Assembly: GCA_949130495.1 (NCBI GenBank) | Contig: OX422220.1 | Location: 125,743,268 to 125,807,267, forward strand | Direction: 5' to 3' | From: Sambucus nigra | Taxonomy: Eukaryota > Streptophyta > Magnoliopsida > Dipsacales > Adoxaceae | DNA length: 64,000 nucleotides | Shown here: positions 36,236-49,229 of the stretch, in pieces | Layout: the number at the start of each line of letters is the position of its first letter | Position numbering within the stretch: position 1 is the stretch's first letter | Program-made: the position numbers and the translations under genes | The notes under the pieces: model-generated | The model's database searches: none | The model's input: the letters and a program-made list of their open reading frames with translations, nothing else | Told to the model about the DNA's origin: nothing

Positions 36236-36790
36236 AAACACTATAAATAAGCAACGAGGCCAACAAAGAAGAGGGGACTCTCTCATTAAAAAATCGTTTA
36301 CATTACTTTTATCCTCTTTCCCCTTTTTCTTTTCTTTTTCCCTTTCTTTTATTTACATCATTTCTTTCATTCTGCAAGTAGATTGTAAGGTAGTTGTAAC
36401 CTTTTTTTCCAAGGTTTAGTTAAAGTTTCTTGCCTTTACATTTGTTGTTGTTTACTTTCTTTCTTAGTATAACGCTTTGTTTTACTTGCAATTTACTTTG
36501 TTGCAAATCTTTTCTTTAATCACATTTTCCTTTTCTTTATATACAAAGCTTTACTTCTCTTTCAATTTATACCATTTTCTTTTTTGCTGCTAGTTAATTA
36601 CCATAACTTAACACTCATATCAAAGTCTTCCATGAGGGAATCATAATATTCTTAGTTTAGGCATTGAAGGCAACACAATCACCTCATACTATCATTAAGT
36701 TATGAACTTTGGTTGTTATGACCACATATCTTACATGACACACTCGTAACCCTAACTATTCACTAAACCAAGTGAAAAATATTTTAAACA
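36236..36790 (+). mobile_element. LTR (R-U5 side) of Tat-like element D
   Basis: CACTATAAATAAGC (36239-36252) is a TATA box, followed by a pyrimidine-rich leader and the end ...TTTTAAACA (36790), immediately before TTTTTGGCTCGTCC, a PBS-region sequence typical of Tat-lineage Gypsy elements. The upstream LTR boundary was not resolved. Confidence 0.6.
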
Positions 36791-37202
36791 TATTTTTGGC
36801 TCGTCCAGTGGGACCTAATGTTGTGTGAAGGTTACAAATGTATAGGACACGTGGAAGCAACGTTATAACAAAAAAGGGTGAAGTTGGCTCTACTAGCCAA
36901 CATATTACCACTCTAGAGCAAATAAAGGTCGAACTAACCCAAGAGTAAGGGCCAATGGCTCGGAGTCAAGAATAAAATATTTCAATAGCTCCAACATCTA
37001 ATAATATTCAAAATACACCAGTAGTTGGTGTGCCTACAAACATTTTAGACCAATTGACCAACTGAACCCAGTCTTTGATTATTTTGGAAAAATGCTTTAA
37101 AATATCAACACTATAATCACCACGTTAACTAGTAGAATTGACTTATCCAATAAGATAACAACTAATGGTCAGACTTAAGCACCAAAATTTGTTGTGAATA
37201 TA
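36791..37202 (+). pseudogene. PBS region and gag start of element D
   Basis: After the GGCTCGTCCAGTGGGACC segment, a frame beginning MYRTRGSNV contains LEQIKVELTQ, the coiled-coil start of Tat gag proteins, with several stops. It is cut at 37203 by the LTR of element A. Confidence 0.55.
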
Positions 37203-38064
37203 TGATATACCAGATATGACCTCGTCCTGGGATATACTCCCTCGGCCAAGGACGACCAGTGGCAGACCATCAGTTTGAGAAATCTAGGACTCGACCGTGG
37301 ACCCAACGTGAAGGGTCTCGTCCTCAGTCGCAAACCCATTACAAAAGGTCTTGTCCTCGTCTCAGAACACAATCAACGATATCAGTATCAGTGATCTCAT
37401 GACTCATGTTCCCTCGGCCTCGTCCATCACTTAGAGGTCGGGGTTGAATGATGACCCGACTCAATATATCAGTTACCTTACCATCAGAGTATCGAACTTG
37501 ATAACTCGACCTCGACCTAGTCCGGATGGCCTACAGTTAACACCTGACATAACGTGTGGATTGGGGCACGCGTGGAAGAGTGCGAGTGGATCACATATCC
37601 CACGTTCACAAAATCATTATAATAAGATCTCCCTCACACGTGAGGGAATATTTTATCATTATGGCCTATATGTGATCACAACATGTGGCTGATCCTTATT
37701 AGCAAATACATTCTACATATGCTTACTACATGCTCACCCCATGCACTATATATACTCATCATCTTCATCAGTGTAAAGGATCAAAATATTCAAACCCTAG
37801 CCTAAGCTTTGTTCCTGTTCCTGTAAAGAGAGAAAGTAGTGAGAATTGTATCACTAAGGCCATTAGATTCCATTTTAAAGTGAAATTCATACTCACCTGA
37901 ACAGTGGAGTAGGCCAATGGCTAAACCACTTATATTCTAGTCTTACTCCTCTTCTCCTCATCTCCTTCTTCACTTATACACCTGTTTAAACACCATTGTT
38001 GCACTTGCAAAATTATTATGGACTAATACCATTTTACCTGTTGGTACTATATTTGGTATCATCA
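37203..38064 (+). mobile_element. 5' LTR of Tat element A (862 bp)
   Basis: Starts TGATATACC and ends ATCA, directly before TTGGCGTCGTCTGTGGGA, the standard post-LTR sequence of Retand-like Tat elements. A TATA box ACTATATATAC lies at 37746-37756. The second half aligns by eye with the C 3' LTR (62378-63363): ACGTGAGGGAATATTT/ATGTGGGAGAATATTT, CACTATATATA, AAACCCTAGC, GGCTGAACCACT. The partner LTR lies beyond the window. Confidence 0.75.
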
Positions 38065-38268
38065 GTTGGCGTCGTCTGTGGGAACGAAGGTTATTCATCT
38101 TCTTCCTCTTCATTTTCAGCTTGTACCTCACTTTATTCTCCGGCGGTGATCCATTTCCACACTTTGGATCCGTATCACAATTGAAAGAGCTCTTGCTGAG
38201 TTTTTCAAGCTTTTCTCTAGCTCACTTAGCTCATACAGTTCACCCTTTGTTATGTACCTTCGTCGAAG

Positions 38269-40030
38269 TTGATGGCCTCTGATTTACCCCATGGCTCTAT
38301 TCCTAACTCCATCCAAGCACCTCCTCAGTCAGAAATGGCTGAGGTTGAGGCGATGCTACGCTCACTGGTGGCCAACCTGCAGAAAATGCAGGAACAACTT
38401 GTTGTCTTCAGCCAAAATGTGATGGTTGACGTTGAAGTGGAGATGATAACTTCGGTCGCCAAAGAGGGCATATATCCGGTGATAGAGACCACCCTTGACC
38501 CCACACAAAGAAATGCCACAGTAGCTGAGACGCAGAGATGTGGCCGACCCTCGGTGATTGCACCTGGTAAGACGAGGTCAGAAATTCCAAGATGGTTAGT
38601 GATGTGATGAGGATGAGTACTGGGAGCCCTATTAAATTTTTGGAGATATAGTGCATCCAATCCCGATTAGTAAAGAAAATATTGGGAGGCCGAGATAAGA
38701 TGACCAACCCAAGGTTTCAGCACTAGACAAACTAAGTAGAGGGTCGGCTTTCGACAGACTCGACCCAATTGGTGATCTACAAGACCGACTCTCCATGTCA
38801 TGCAGCATCGTAGGCTCAAATAGAAATGGAGGATGTACTAACTGCCAATCTCCACAAGGCCTAGCTGACGAACAAAGAGAGGTTAACAGACGTTAAAGAA
38901 CGGATGACAGAGAACCTGTACAATGCCCAACTAACAAAGAAGGGGCTAGGGAGAATGCTATTGTAGCTGAGGGAGGCAATGCAACCGCGATCGATAAGCC
39001 ATGGAATAGTTCCATACAGAGGCTTAAAGACAAAATCTGTGATATCTTGAAGAGACGAGACCACCTGCAGAGGGGTTACGTGGAAGGGTCACCATTTGTT
39101 GCAAGAGTAGTAAGTTTCCCGAACCCGACTAAGTTCAAGCCACCAGTATGGTACACTTCGTTTTCCAATGAGATGAGATGTCGAGCTTTCTCAAGCAACC
39201 TTACTGGTGCTGCACATGTATGGTACAATTATGTCCTCAAGAACTCTATTGAAAATTCTAAACAGTTGGCCAAAAGGTTCATCCACAATTTTTGTTTCGG
39301 AGTAAGATCTCGAAAGAAGACCACACATATGTTGTACGTCAAGTGGGGCAAAAATGAGTCTCTGAGAGACTATATAACCCGATTTAATAAAGAAAAGCTG
39401 AAAGTGGAAGACTATGAGGAAAGCATCACTATGACTGCCCTCATGGGGAGACTACAAAAGGGAAAACTCCTATGGAAGATGGACGAAGATACTCTAAAAA
39501 CCACGGTAGAACTCCTGTCCACGGTCGAGAAAGTCATGAATACGGAGGAGGCCATGGCTACCAAGGGAGAGGACGATAAAGGAGTTAGTGGGAGTAAGAC
39601 CCCAAAATCCAAGGGAAAGGAAGTAAGAAGAGGTTGGCAGACAACAAGTTCTCTAACTACACTCCATTGACAGTTAACCCATATATGATACTGAACAAGA
39701 TCAAGGATGACTAATCTCTGAGATGGCCGAAAAAGTTAAGAGATCCTCCTCACAAGAGGGATAAGAGCAAGTGGTGCGAGTTCCACCAGGATCACATCCA
39801 CACGACTGATAAGTGCCTTGCACTTAAGGATGAGATTGAAAAAATATTGAAGCAAGGAAAGCTGAAGAAATATGTTGATAAGAGTAGTGTTCGAGGTGAA
39901 AGAGATGGCACCAGGAAGAGACGGGATGACAAGCCTAAATGGGATGTCCAGGCTAACATAAATAGTGAAGTCTCAGATAATGATGATGAGACTGACACTG
40001 ATCTCCCGCCAAAAGTACCTTCACCCAAGG
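38269..40030 (+). pseudogene. gag of element A, decayed
   Basis: The N-terminal frame (38269-38607) reads MASDLPHGS...MAEVEAMLRSLVANLQKMQEQL. The core (39047-39670) reads FPNPTKFKPPVWY, MRCRAFSSNLTGAAHVWYNY, SKQLAKRFIHNF, the retrotransposon gag domain. Near 39774-39815 the nucleocapsid-like CEFHQDHIHTTDKC is preserved. Multiple stops and shifts separate the pieces. Confidence 0.82.
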
Positions 40031-40041
40031 GTTAGTTCAAT

Positions 40042-42023
40042 ATGATCTCCTTAGGAGTTAAGATGATATGTGGTGACCTAAATGGTGGTGGCAAAAATGT
40101 AGCCGACAGGAAAGCCCATGCCGTAGAGGCTAAGGCAGTCCCAAAAAGTGAAGTGGTAAACTCAGCTGCAGTTGAATCCAAGACGAGCAAGTGGAAGAAG
40201 GTGGATATGGACAACTTGGTAATAGGTTTCTCAAGGTTAGACTTCAAAGGATCCTGGCCCCTTATGATGACTTACTAGTGATCACTACAAGAGGACATGG
40301 ATATGACGTTCCCAGAATACTCGTCGATAGAAGGAGTTCGACTGACGTGATGTTTTAGGAATGCTTCAAAGGATCGGGGCTTAGCAAGAAAAGATTCGTC
40401 CCATACCACCAGCCTTTGATCGACTTCAGCGGTGAAAAAGTCCATCCCATGGGGGTATATGAGATGGATGTGTGTATGGGGACCTGGCCGAGGTGCCTCA
40501 TAAAAAAAAACTCCTTTATAATGGATGAAAATATCTACTCGGCTTATAATATTATAATGAGAAGAGTAGCCCTCAAGGAATTTGAGGCAGTGCCCTCTAC
40601 TGTACACCAGATGATAAAAGCCCCAACTCCCTATGGAATAGGGAAAGTTCATGGTGATTAAGTAGAGGCACGAAAATGCTACTTTAACTCGGCCGAAGAG
40701 AGAGAAGCTCATAAAAAAGCCACCACCACTTACAACATTGATACTCTCGATTCAAGGGACGAGATGAAATTGAAGAAAGGTGAAGCTGTTAAGGAGGTAG
40801 AATCGGTCATCCTCAATGAGGACGAGCCAAAAAACCCCATCCAAATTGACAAAGCCTTGAAGAAAGAAATAAAGGATGAGTTGATCAAGCTGTTGAGGGA
40901 GAGAGAAAGTATTTTCTCCTGGAGTTACGAGGACATGCTAGGAATTGATCATAAGATTCTCTGCCATAAGCTGAATGAGGATGAAGGAACAAAGCTAGTT
41001 AGACAAAGGTAGTGAATCTACTCCAAAGAAATGTACGAGGTAATAATATATGAAGTTAAAAGGCCAGAGAAGTCTGAGTTCATCAAGGAAGTAGTCTACC
41101 CAGAGTGGTTGGCTAATGCAATCATCGCACCAAAGCCTAACAACAAATGGAGGATGTGTGTTGACTTTACTGTTTTGAATAAAGCTTGTCCAAAAGACAT
41201 TTTTTCCCTCCCAAGGATCGATCGGATGGTAGAGTCCACGACTGGGTATGAATTGATGAGTTTCATGGATGTCTATTCAGGTTATAATTAAATCTTTATG
41301 GACCCAGTCGACGCTAAAAAACCTCATTCATCACAGTCAAAGGCACGCATTGCTACAAAGTCATGCCCTTCGTCATAAAAAATACCGGGGCAATATATCA
41401 TGGACTGGTGAACAAGATGTTTAAGGAATATATTGGCAAAAACACGAAAGTATATGTGGACGATATGTTGACAAAAATCTTCAAGACCGAGACACATGTG
41501 GTCGACCTTGAGCACACATTTAACACCATGGACGAGTACCGAAAGAAGTTCAACCCTGACAAGTGTGTGTTAGGGGTAGGAGTAGGAAAATTCGTGGGAT
41601 TCATTGTCAACCAGCGGAGAATAGAGGCAAATCTTGAAAGATCAAAGTTTGATGAAGATGAAGACCTCGAAGACTATTAAGGATGTTCAGAGGCTCACTA
41701 GACGAGTAACTAAACTGAACACGTTTGTATCAAGGGACACAGACATATGTCTGCCCTTTTTCAAATTATTGAGGAAAGCCTTTAAATGGAATGAAGAATG
41801 TGAAAAAGCCTTCCAGGAGCTCAAAGCTTATTTAAGCTCCCCATTGCTATTGTCCCAGCCTGTTTAGGAAGAGAAGCTGTATCTATATTTGGTTGTATCT
41901 GAGTCGGCCATTAGTGTAGAGATCGTAGAAGATGATGATGGGGTGAAGAAGCCAGTCTACTTTAATAGTATATCACTTCAAGGGGCCAGGCAAAGGTGTC
42001 ATAAAATGGAGAAGTTAGCGTAT
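40042..42023 (+). pseudogene. Protease-RT-RNase H of element A, decayed
   Basis: In order: PR-linked segment (40416-40661: DFSGEKVHPMGVYEMDV), RT (RMCVDFTVLNKACPKD, FMDVYSGYN, FVIKNTGAIYHGLVNKMF, KVYVDDMLTK near 41446), and connection/RNase H (PVYFNSISLQGA near 41955). It matches C (53380-55020) residue for residue over long stretches, so A and C are one family. Many stops show A is much older. A solo LTR interrupts it at 42024. Confidence 0.85.
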
Positions 42024-42554
42024 CGTCACGTACCGGGAATTTTCTATAATTTTCTAGCTTAAAGGATCCATCCCTTCACCATTTTTCTCTGGAAAATTCT
42101 AGAGTTATCTAGTATTATCTAGCATTATCTAGTATGTTATGGAATAGTGTAGGAGTTGTTAGAATTATCTAGAGAATACTTGTATTGTATGGAATATTCT
42201 GGAATAATAAAGAAGTGTGTAAGTTTTCTGGAATGATCCCTTAAGGAGGTGGGAATATTCTGGAGAATTAATCTTGTCCATTCATGTGTTTTGATCTCCA
42301 TCGTCCATTAAGGAGGTGGGATGCCTATAAATATGTGGGGAATTCCTTTAGCCAAACCATCCAAGACAAGCATTGTAATATCTTATCAAGTAATACAAAT
42401 ACTTTCATTTGTGTTCTACTTGTTCCATTTCTTTTCCTTTCTCTAGCACTTGTGTTATAACATTGATATATTGCTAGTCTTATTTAATTAACTCATCGGT
42501 AATTGAAGTGCTAAGTAACTCACGAAAGAGTAGCTAAATTCTAACCTCGTGACA
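42024..42554 (+). mobile_element. Solo LTR inside element A (531 bp)
   Basis: Comparison with C shows that A coding sequence stops at GCGTAT and resumes at ATATGCC; removing 531 bp restores continuity. The insert starts CGTCACG (probably once TGTCACG) and ends CGTGACA, has a TATA box CCTATAAATATG (42322-42333) and short flanks GTAT / ATAT. No internal region, so a solo LTR. Confidence 0.72.
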
Positions 42555-42647
42555 ATATGCCTTGATACATGTCTCGAGAAAGATGAAACCCTATTTTCAA
42601 GTTCACACAATAGTCATCCTCACTGACTCTCCTCTGAGACAGGTTAT
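42555..42647 (+). pseudogene. RNase H segment of element A between two insertions
   Basis: Encodes ALIHVSRKMKPYFQVHTIVI-like sequence followed by LTDSPLRQV, aligned with C 55040-55130. It ends at the GTTAT target duplication of element B. Confidence 0.8.
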
Positions 42648-45600
42648 TGTGACACCCCGCCTAATTAGATACCGGGCTATCACTCCTTTACTAAATTAAA
42701 ATCAAGGTGAACAGTTGGTTCATTCTTAGCATCACTGTCGTAAAAATAACTTTTCCAATTTAAACACCCTAATTAATTAAGCTAAGTGTCAAAACCATTT
42801 TTAGACATTACTTTCCAAATTTTATTTTATAAACCAAGATTTAAATATTTACAACAATACAATATTAAAGAATCACACCACAATTATCCTGGAACATATA
42901 ATCCAACTAAATTACACATTCAACAACTAGATCCCAACATTAAAACTTAAAGTAAAACATCCAGACGGTAATCAATCCCAAAGTGACAATACTAGAAATA
43001 AATGAATCACAATGTCCAATAAAACAAATGGATAATGGAAACGGGGACACATGCCCAACCGAATAAATAAACTAGGAGTGGAATCAAATAAATGAAGTCG
43101 TATAAGCAAGAGGCCTGCAACTCCCACCTAAGCTGCAGCGCGTTCCTTCCAAAGGATCCTACGCAAGACGCCCCTGTGGCTGGGCACCTGTAATATATAC
43201 ATATATATACAAGAGAGAAAGGAAAAAGAAACGGGTCAGAGCCCGATAGTGTAAATGATTTAAAATTTGTTTAGAAAGTATTTAAAAAGTTTACAGGCCA
43301 ATATAACAACATATTAGTGCGGCACTCTCTTGAGGAATTCTCACCTCTCTTCTAATGTGCACGCCTATCGCACTAATCTTCCCAACGGAATATCTTATCT
43401 TATATCGCACTAATCTTCCCAATGGTTTAACTTATCTTAGGTTACTCGTAAGATTTAAAACCGAACAATATGATTGTTTAAGAGGATAATTTCATTTGAT
43501 CACAAAGTTCTCATTTAAACCTTATTTACTAATAAAGTTTCCAGTGTTCCATTATACTTTTCAAAACAAGTATTTCCAAATTGAAGTCGAGATTCATTTC
43601 TTATTTACCATAAGCACAGTATGAAATTCCAAATTTCAGAATTTAATATATATATTAAATACTCGTATAATATATATATATTCTAACAGCACCCCACATA
43701 AAAATTATGGTGTGGGCATACTCTGCTATCCAATCTCCGTATCACTCGTACTAAGGGAAATACAAGTTCGGAATCACTCTCGAACTGTATTAACACATAC
43801 ACAAACAATATTGAGGCGAATCATAGATTCCAAGTCTCTAAGAGGTCAGTACATACCCTCACGTCTCTTAGGACCGTCTGACCATCGATCAGATAGCCTG
43901 TACCAAGGATATCTATCTTCTAGGGTACAAGTCAATATCCCCCATAAAGGTCCCATCGAGATAAGACTGTCCCAGCGCGGTAACCTCAAGGATAGCAAGT
44001 AGCGCGGGTATGATTTTCACATGTATATAATATATGCATACACACAGTCATATAAATATACTACTTTTATCATATCAATTTAGGTTCATCCCATAACCCA
44101 TAATCACGACATTTATCTTTATTTTCCCTTTTATTAGTTATCACGTATAACGGTTCGTCTCTAACTTTAATTTGAGGGATTATTACTACGTAACACTCAT
44201 GGACTCTATCCTCCCAAGTGTAAAACTCAGTAGGTATTCATCTATTTTTCATCATAACCATTTTACGTATCTCTCTCTTTAATACAAAATTCCATCGTCC
44301 CTTATATAAACACCCCAAAAATGTAAATTTCGCCTTACATTAAAGGTCTCTTAATCATTAATAAATCCTACTGGTCATATTTATCTCCCAAAATATTTTA
44401 ATAAGGGTGTCTAAGGAGTATTCTTCATTTAGAATTAATTCAACTATTTTAAAAAGGGAAATATAAGTCTGCCAGAAGGGGTTGATCGATCGAGAGCAGG
44501 GGCTCGATCGATCGAAGCTCCTGGCTCGAACGATCGATCAAGCATGTATGACGAATTCTGCAGTTAATCAGTTACGGGTTCTATCACACAACCTCATCCA
44601 AATCTAGATTTTTCATTCCCAATCGCCCAAAATATTGTACTACTAACAGTATAAACCCATTTTATACATCTTCTACGTAAAGCATGCAAATTTTCATCAA
44701 TAACCATGGATTAATAGGCCAAAAACTCATATTAATCGCAAGAACCCTAGAATTTATTTATCATAGTTCTAATCAGTCTTTTTCTAAAAATTTCTACTCC
44801 TAATTCATCAAAAATTCGTGGTTAAGCCTTTACATATGAAGGGGTTTCCAGATTATCATTCAAACCATTTCTACATGCGATTTTGCTATCTCCAACATGG
44901 ATTTTCTTCTACCAAACTCATCCTAATCACCCTAGACTAATATGAACGATGCATTAACGAAAATAAGCAAGATAAATACTTGCCTGGGATTTTCAGAGTT
45001 CTAATTTGATGACGAATTTGGTGTGGTTGCGTTCCTCGTCGCGCGATCTACGCGTTGGTGGTGGTGGCGGTGCAACCGGATGAATTTTCGGTCTAGAATT
45101 TGCTTTGAAAGCTCTCTCCTTCCCTCTCCTATGGCCGTCAGTTGTCTTTGGTTGTTTTAACCCTAGAAGGCAACCTTAGACATCTGATATAACCCTTGAA
45201 ATTTCGTGGGTTTAATTACCCCAAAATGTAAAATGTCCAAAATGCCCTCTCGGGGTGCTAAATAGGCCTAAAAATGCCCCGAGACCCAAACTAAACCTCC
45301 GGGTATACTTTTCTGACTATCTCAACCCTTACGGGCACTTTGGCGCACTCAAAACGACCATACGAGCAACTTTTAATTTATTCACTTTTATTAATTAATA
45401 TCTAGTCCCGGCGCGACACGGGCGCGTCCCGACTCAAATTTCCAAACTTGTCATTTTATTCACTCTTGACATTTAATAGAACCAATATTATATATTACTC
45501 TACTCATTAGTAATATTCAACAAGTTTCCCATAATTACTAACTCACATCACGTTAATAATTATAAAGTGATTAATTTCCGGATTTATATTAAATTAAGAA

Positions 45601-45659
45601 CTCACATTAAATTTAATAAATCCCCACATTAATATAGCATAAAAATATGGGGTATTACA
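42648..45659 (-). repeat. 3' LTR of element B (3012 bp)
   Basis: Nearly identical to 50517-53270 plus 63364-63626. Read on the minus strand it runs TGTAATACCCC...GGTGTCACA. A purine tract (rc of 45660-45671, AGAGGGGAAGTA) precedes it. The GATCGATCGA palindrome block is at 44484-44545. Open frames inside it (e.g. 43712-44002, repeated at 51680) are not genes. Confidence 0.92.
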
Positions 45660-45669
45660 TACTTCCCCT

Positions 45670-46900
45670 CTAATAACGGAATTTCGTCCCGAAAATCGAA
45701 AAATAAGGCATACCTAATAAGAATAAATCTGGGTATCTCTCGCGCATATCTGCCTCGCGCTCCCAAGTGGATTCCTCCACATTATGATGCTCCCACTGGA
45801 CCCGTACAAGTGAAACTACCTTCGACCTCAATCTCCTCTCGCTATGGTCTAGTATAGCCACCGGTCTCTCCTCGTAAGAGTTGTCAAGCTGTAAGTCTAT
45901 CTCATCTATCGCGATGTGAGTATGGGCCAATATCATCCCGAAGATATCGTCTCAACGACGAGATGTGGAATACATCGTGAATGCGATGTAAATGCTCTGG
46001 CAGTCGCAATCTGTATGCTACCGGCCCAATCCTCTCGATAATGGGAAATGGCCCCACGTACCTCGGGGCCAATTTCCCTTTCTTCCCGAACCTCATCACT
46101 CCTTTCATAGGAGATACACATAGTAACACTTGGTCCCCCACATTAAACTCCCGGAAGAACCGTTTCGTATCGGCGTAGCTTTTTTTCCTGTCCTGGGCTA
46201 CTCGAATGTGATTCCTGATCATCTCAATCCTCGCGGAGGTTTCCTGAATTACCTCTGGTCCTAGCAACTTGTTATCTCCCACCTCGAGCCAACAAGTTGG
46301 GGAACGAAAAGGCCTGCCATACAAAGCCTCGAATGGTGCCATGCCAATTGTGAACTGATAAGAGTTATTATAAGCAAACTCTACCAGTGGAAGATGTGGC
46401 TCCCAACCTCCTCCAAAATCAAGAACACACATGCGTAGCATATCCTCTAACATCTGATTAGTACGCTCTGTCTGTCCATCTGTCTGTGGGTGATAAGCTG
46501 AACTCAACCTCAACTCAGTACCCATAGCCTCCTGAAAGCTCTCCTAGAAACGCGACACGAAAATCTTGTCTCTATCTGACACAATATTCAGGGGTACCCC
46601 ATGTAATCTGACAATCTCAGCAATGAACAACTGAGCATACTGACCCGTGGTATAGTCTGTCCGCACTGGCAGAAAATGAGCCACCTTGGTCAAACGGTCT
46701 ACAATCACCCAGATAGAGTCGTGGCCCCGCTGTGATGTAGGCAACCCTGTAATAAAGTCCATGGAAATACTCTCCCACTTCCACGCGGGTATTTCCAATG
46801 GCTGAAGCAACCCTGACGGTTTCTGATGGTCCACCTTTACCAGCTGACAGGTAGAACACTTGGACACGAACTCAGCAATGTCCTTCTTCATCCCACTCCA
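45670..46900 (-). pseudogene. Integrase and chromodomain of element B
   Basis: From high to low coordinate: zinc-binding end EFVSKCSTCQ, core WKWESISMDFITGLP, LNIVSDRDKIF, SSAYHPQTDGQTERTNQ (the D,D,E residues can be seen), the GPF/Y-type segment RYVGPFPIIERIGPVAYRL, HDVFHISSLRRY, and a chromodomain (ERPVAILDHSERRL, VRVQWEHHNVEESTWERE). A chromodomain after the integrase defines chromoviruses. One stop near 46544 and a frame change near 45920 disable it. Confidence 0.88.
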
Positions 46901-46903
46901 CCA

Positions 46904-48468
46904 TTATTGCCGCCTCATATCATGGTACATCTTATCTCCTCCAGGATGTACCGCAAATCGGGACCCATGAGACTGGGTCATCACTGCATGACGTAATTCT
47001 GATCCTTCTGGGACCACTAATCTCCCATTAAACCTCAGACCCCCATCAGAACTAACAGAATAGGACTCAACACCCTCAGCTAAAAGTCGAACAATCTGCT
47101 GCTGGCAAAACGGGTCTTCGGTTTGTGCTTGTATCACCCTCGTAACAATCTCGGGTGTCACTGTCATAACAGATATGAAGGAACGGGCTACTGCGTCCTG
47201 GTGGCCTAACTCCTTCCACTTTGCTTTCCAGACGTCCGCTACCTCGTCTACCGGCCTACGGCTCAACGCATCAGCAACTACGTTGGCCTTCCCCAGATGG
47301 TATTGTATGTCGAAATGATAGTCCTTCACAAACTCTAACCTTCTGCGCTGACGCATATTCATCTCTCGCTGAGTGAACAGGTACTACAGTGACTTGTGGT
47401 CTGTGAACAAGCGGAATTTCTCCCCCAATAAATAGTGCCTCCATATCCTTAACGCAAAAACGACCGCTGCTAACTCCAGGTCGTGGGTGGGGTAATTCTT
47501 CTCATGCGGATTAAGCTTGCGGGAGGCAAAAGCTATAGCCTTCTCTTCCTGCTGAAGTACTCCCCCAAGTCCCCGTAAAGAGGCATCGGTGTAAACCAGG
47601 TACTCCACACCCGGCTTCGGTAACGCAAGGACCGGTGCTGAAGTAAGCTTGTCTTTCAGCTCGTCGAAAGCCAATTGACAAGCATCATCCCAAATATATG
47701 GAACCCCTTTGCGAGTCAGGTTCGTCAATGGACCCGCTATTTTGGAGAATCCCCGAATGAATCTCCTGTAGTAACCGGCTAACCCCAAGAAACTACGCAC
47801 TTCCGTCGGCGTCGTGGGCTGTCCCCACTCCCTCACCGCTGACACTTTACTCGGCTCAACTGCTATTCCCTGCTCAGAAACAACATGCCCCAAGAACTGT
47901 ACTTCTCGCAACCAGAATTCGCACTTCTCGTACTTAGCATACAACTGATGCTCTCGTAGAGTTTGAAGAACCTGTCTGAAGTGCTCGGCATGCTCCTTCT
48001 CGGAGTGTGAATATATCAAAATGTCGTCTATGAAGACGATGACAAACTGATCCAAGAACTCTCTGAACACTCGGTTCATTAAGTCCATGAACACGGCTGG
48101 AGCATTTGTGAGGCCAAATGGCATCACCCTGAACTCATAGGACCCATATCTCGTCAAGAAATCAATCTTTGAATCATCCTGCTCTCCCCAATACGTAGCT
48201 GATGGTACCCGGACCTCAGATCTATCTTCGAAAAGAAAGTTGCTCCCCTTAGCTAGTCGAACAGATCATCGATTCGAGGCAACGAATACTTATTCCGTAT
48301 CGTGACCTTGTTCAACTCCCGGTAGTCCACACATAGCCTCAGTGAACCATCTCTCTTCTTCACAAACAAGACTGGAGCTCCCCAAGGTGAGGTACTCCTG
48401 CGAATGAAGGCCTGACCTAACAGCTGCTCTATCTGATCTCGTAACTCTTGCATCTCTGATGGAGCCAT
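46904..48468 (-). pseudogene. Reverse transcriptase and RNase H of element B
   Basis: RT segments [68 protein letters not shown] (FIDD at the YxDD position), QFLGHVV; RNase H segments [30 protein letters not shown]; then DALSRRP and the start of the integrase zinc end. A stop after PRIDDLFD (48253), shifted sequence to 48157 and TAG near 47384 break the frame. Confidence 0.88.
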
Positions 48469-48531
48469 ACGGTATGTAGCGCGTGCTATCGGTCTAGTAT
48501 CCGGTAATAAATCTATGACAAAGTCTATCTC

Positions 48532-49115
48532 TCAACTGGGGGGTAGGCCTGGTATCTCCTGAAATACATCGGAATACTCACGAACAATTAGGATCGAGTC
48601 TAAGGGAATCACAACCTCCTTAGAGGTATCCTCCTCTATGTAATACAAATGAGCGGTCGAGCCTCCCTCTGGGCGAGGCATCGCCACTACAAACATCTCT
48701 TGCCCCGGAATGGTAAAAACAATACTCCCACCAAAACAATCTATCATGGCCCTGTAAGCAACGAGCCAATCCATACCGATAATAACGTCATGCTGATGCA
48801 TATCTAAGACTAACATGTCTGCAGGTAATACCAAGCTACCAATCTCTACCCCACACCCCAGCATATAAAGAAAATAAGCGAACCATTTCTCAGTGGTGAG
48901 TTTACACACGTCACAGTGCTCTCTGCTGTAGATAATAATCCTAAGGCCTTCGCAAAATGGGTAGTTATAAAACAGTGCGTCGCCCCAGTATCAAATAAAA
49001 CTCGACCCATAGTACCATGGATAGGAAACATACCCTCAATCGCGGGTGGTGCCTGCGGAGCTGCTACCTGGTGGACGTTATAGACACGTCCATACTGTAA
49101 CTGCCCCTGCTGCAC
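48532..49115 (-). pseudogene. Aspartic protease of element B
   Basis: The active-site motif RVLFDTGATHCFI lies near 48975-49005, followed in a shifted frame by LPADMLVLDMHQHDVIIGMDWL, the usual second half of Tekay-type proteases. A frameshift lies between 48846 and 48909. Confidence 0.82.
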
Positions 49116-49229
49116 TTGAGCTGCTGGAATGGCTGGTAGGGCTGGTACCTGAGCTGGTGCTGGGAGGGCAGCTGGAAAAAGTGGGATATGTGGCTCATTA
49201 CGGGCACCCTGCTACTGTGGGGCCCTCTC

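Noticed and set aside
43712..44002. 96-codon frame, repeated at 51680-51871
   Set aside because: Both copies lie inside the LTRs of element B and are non-coding.
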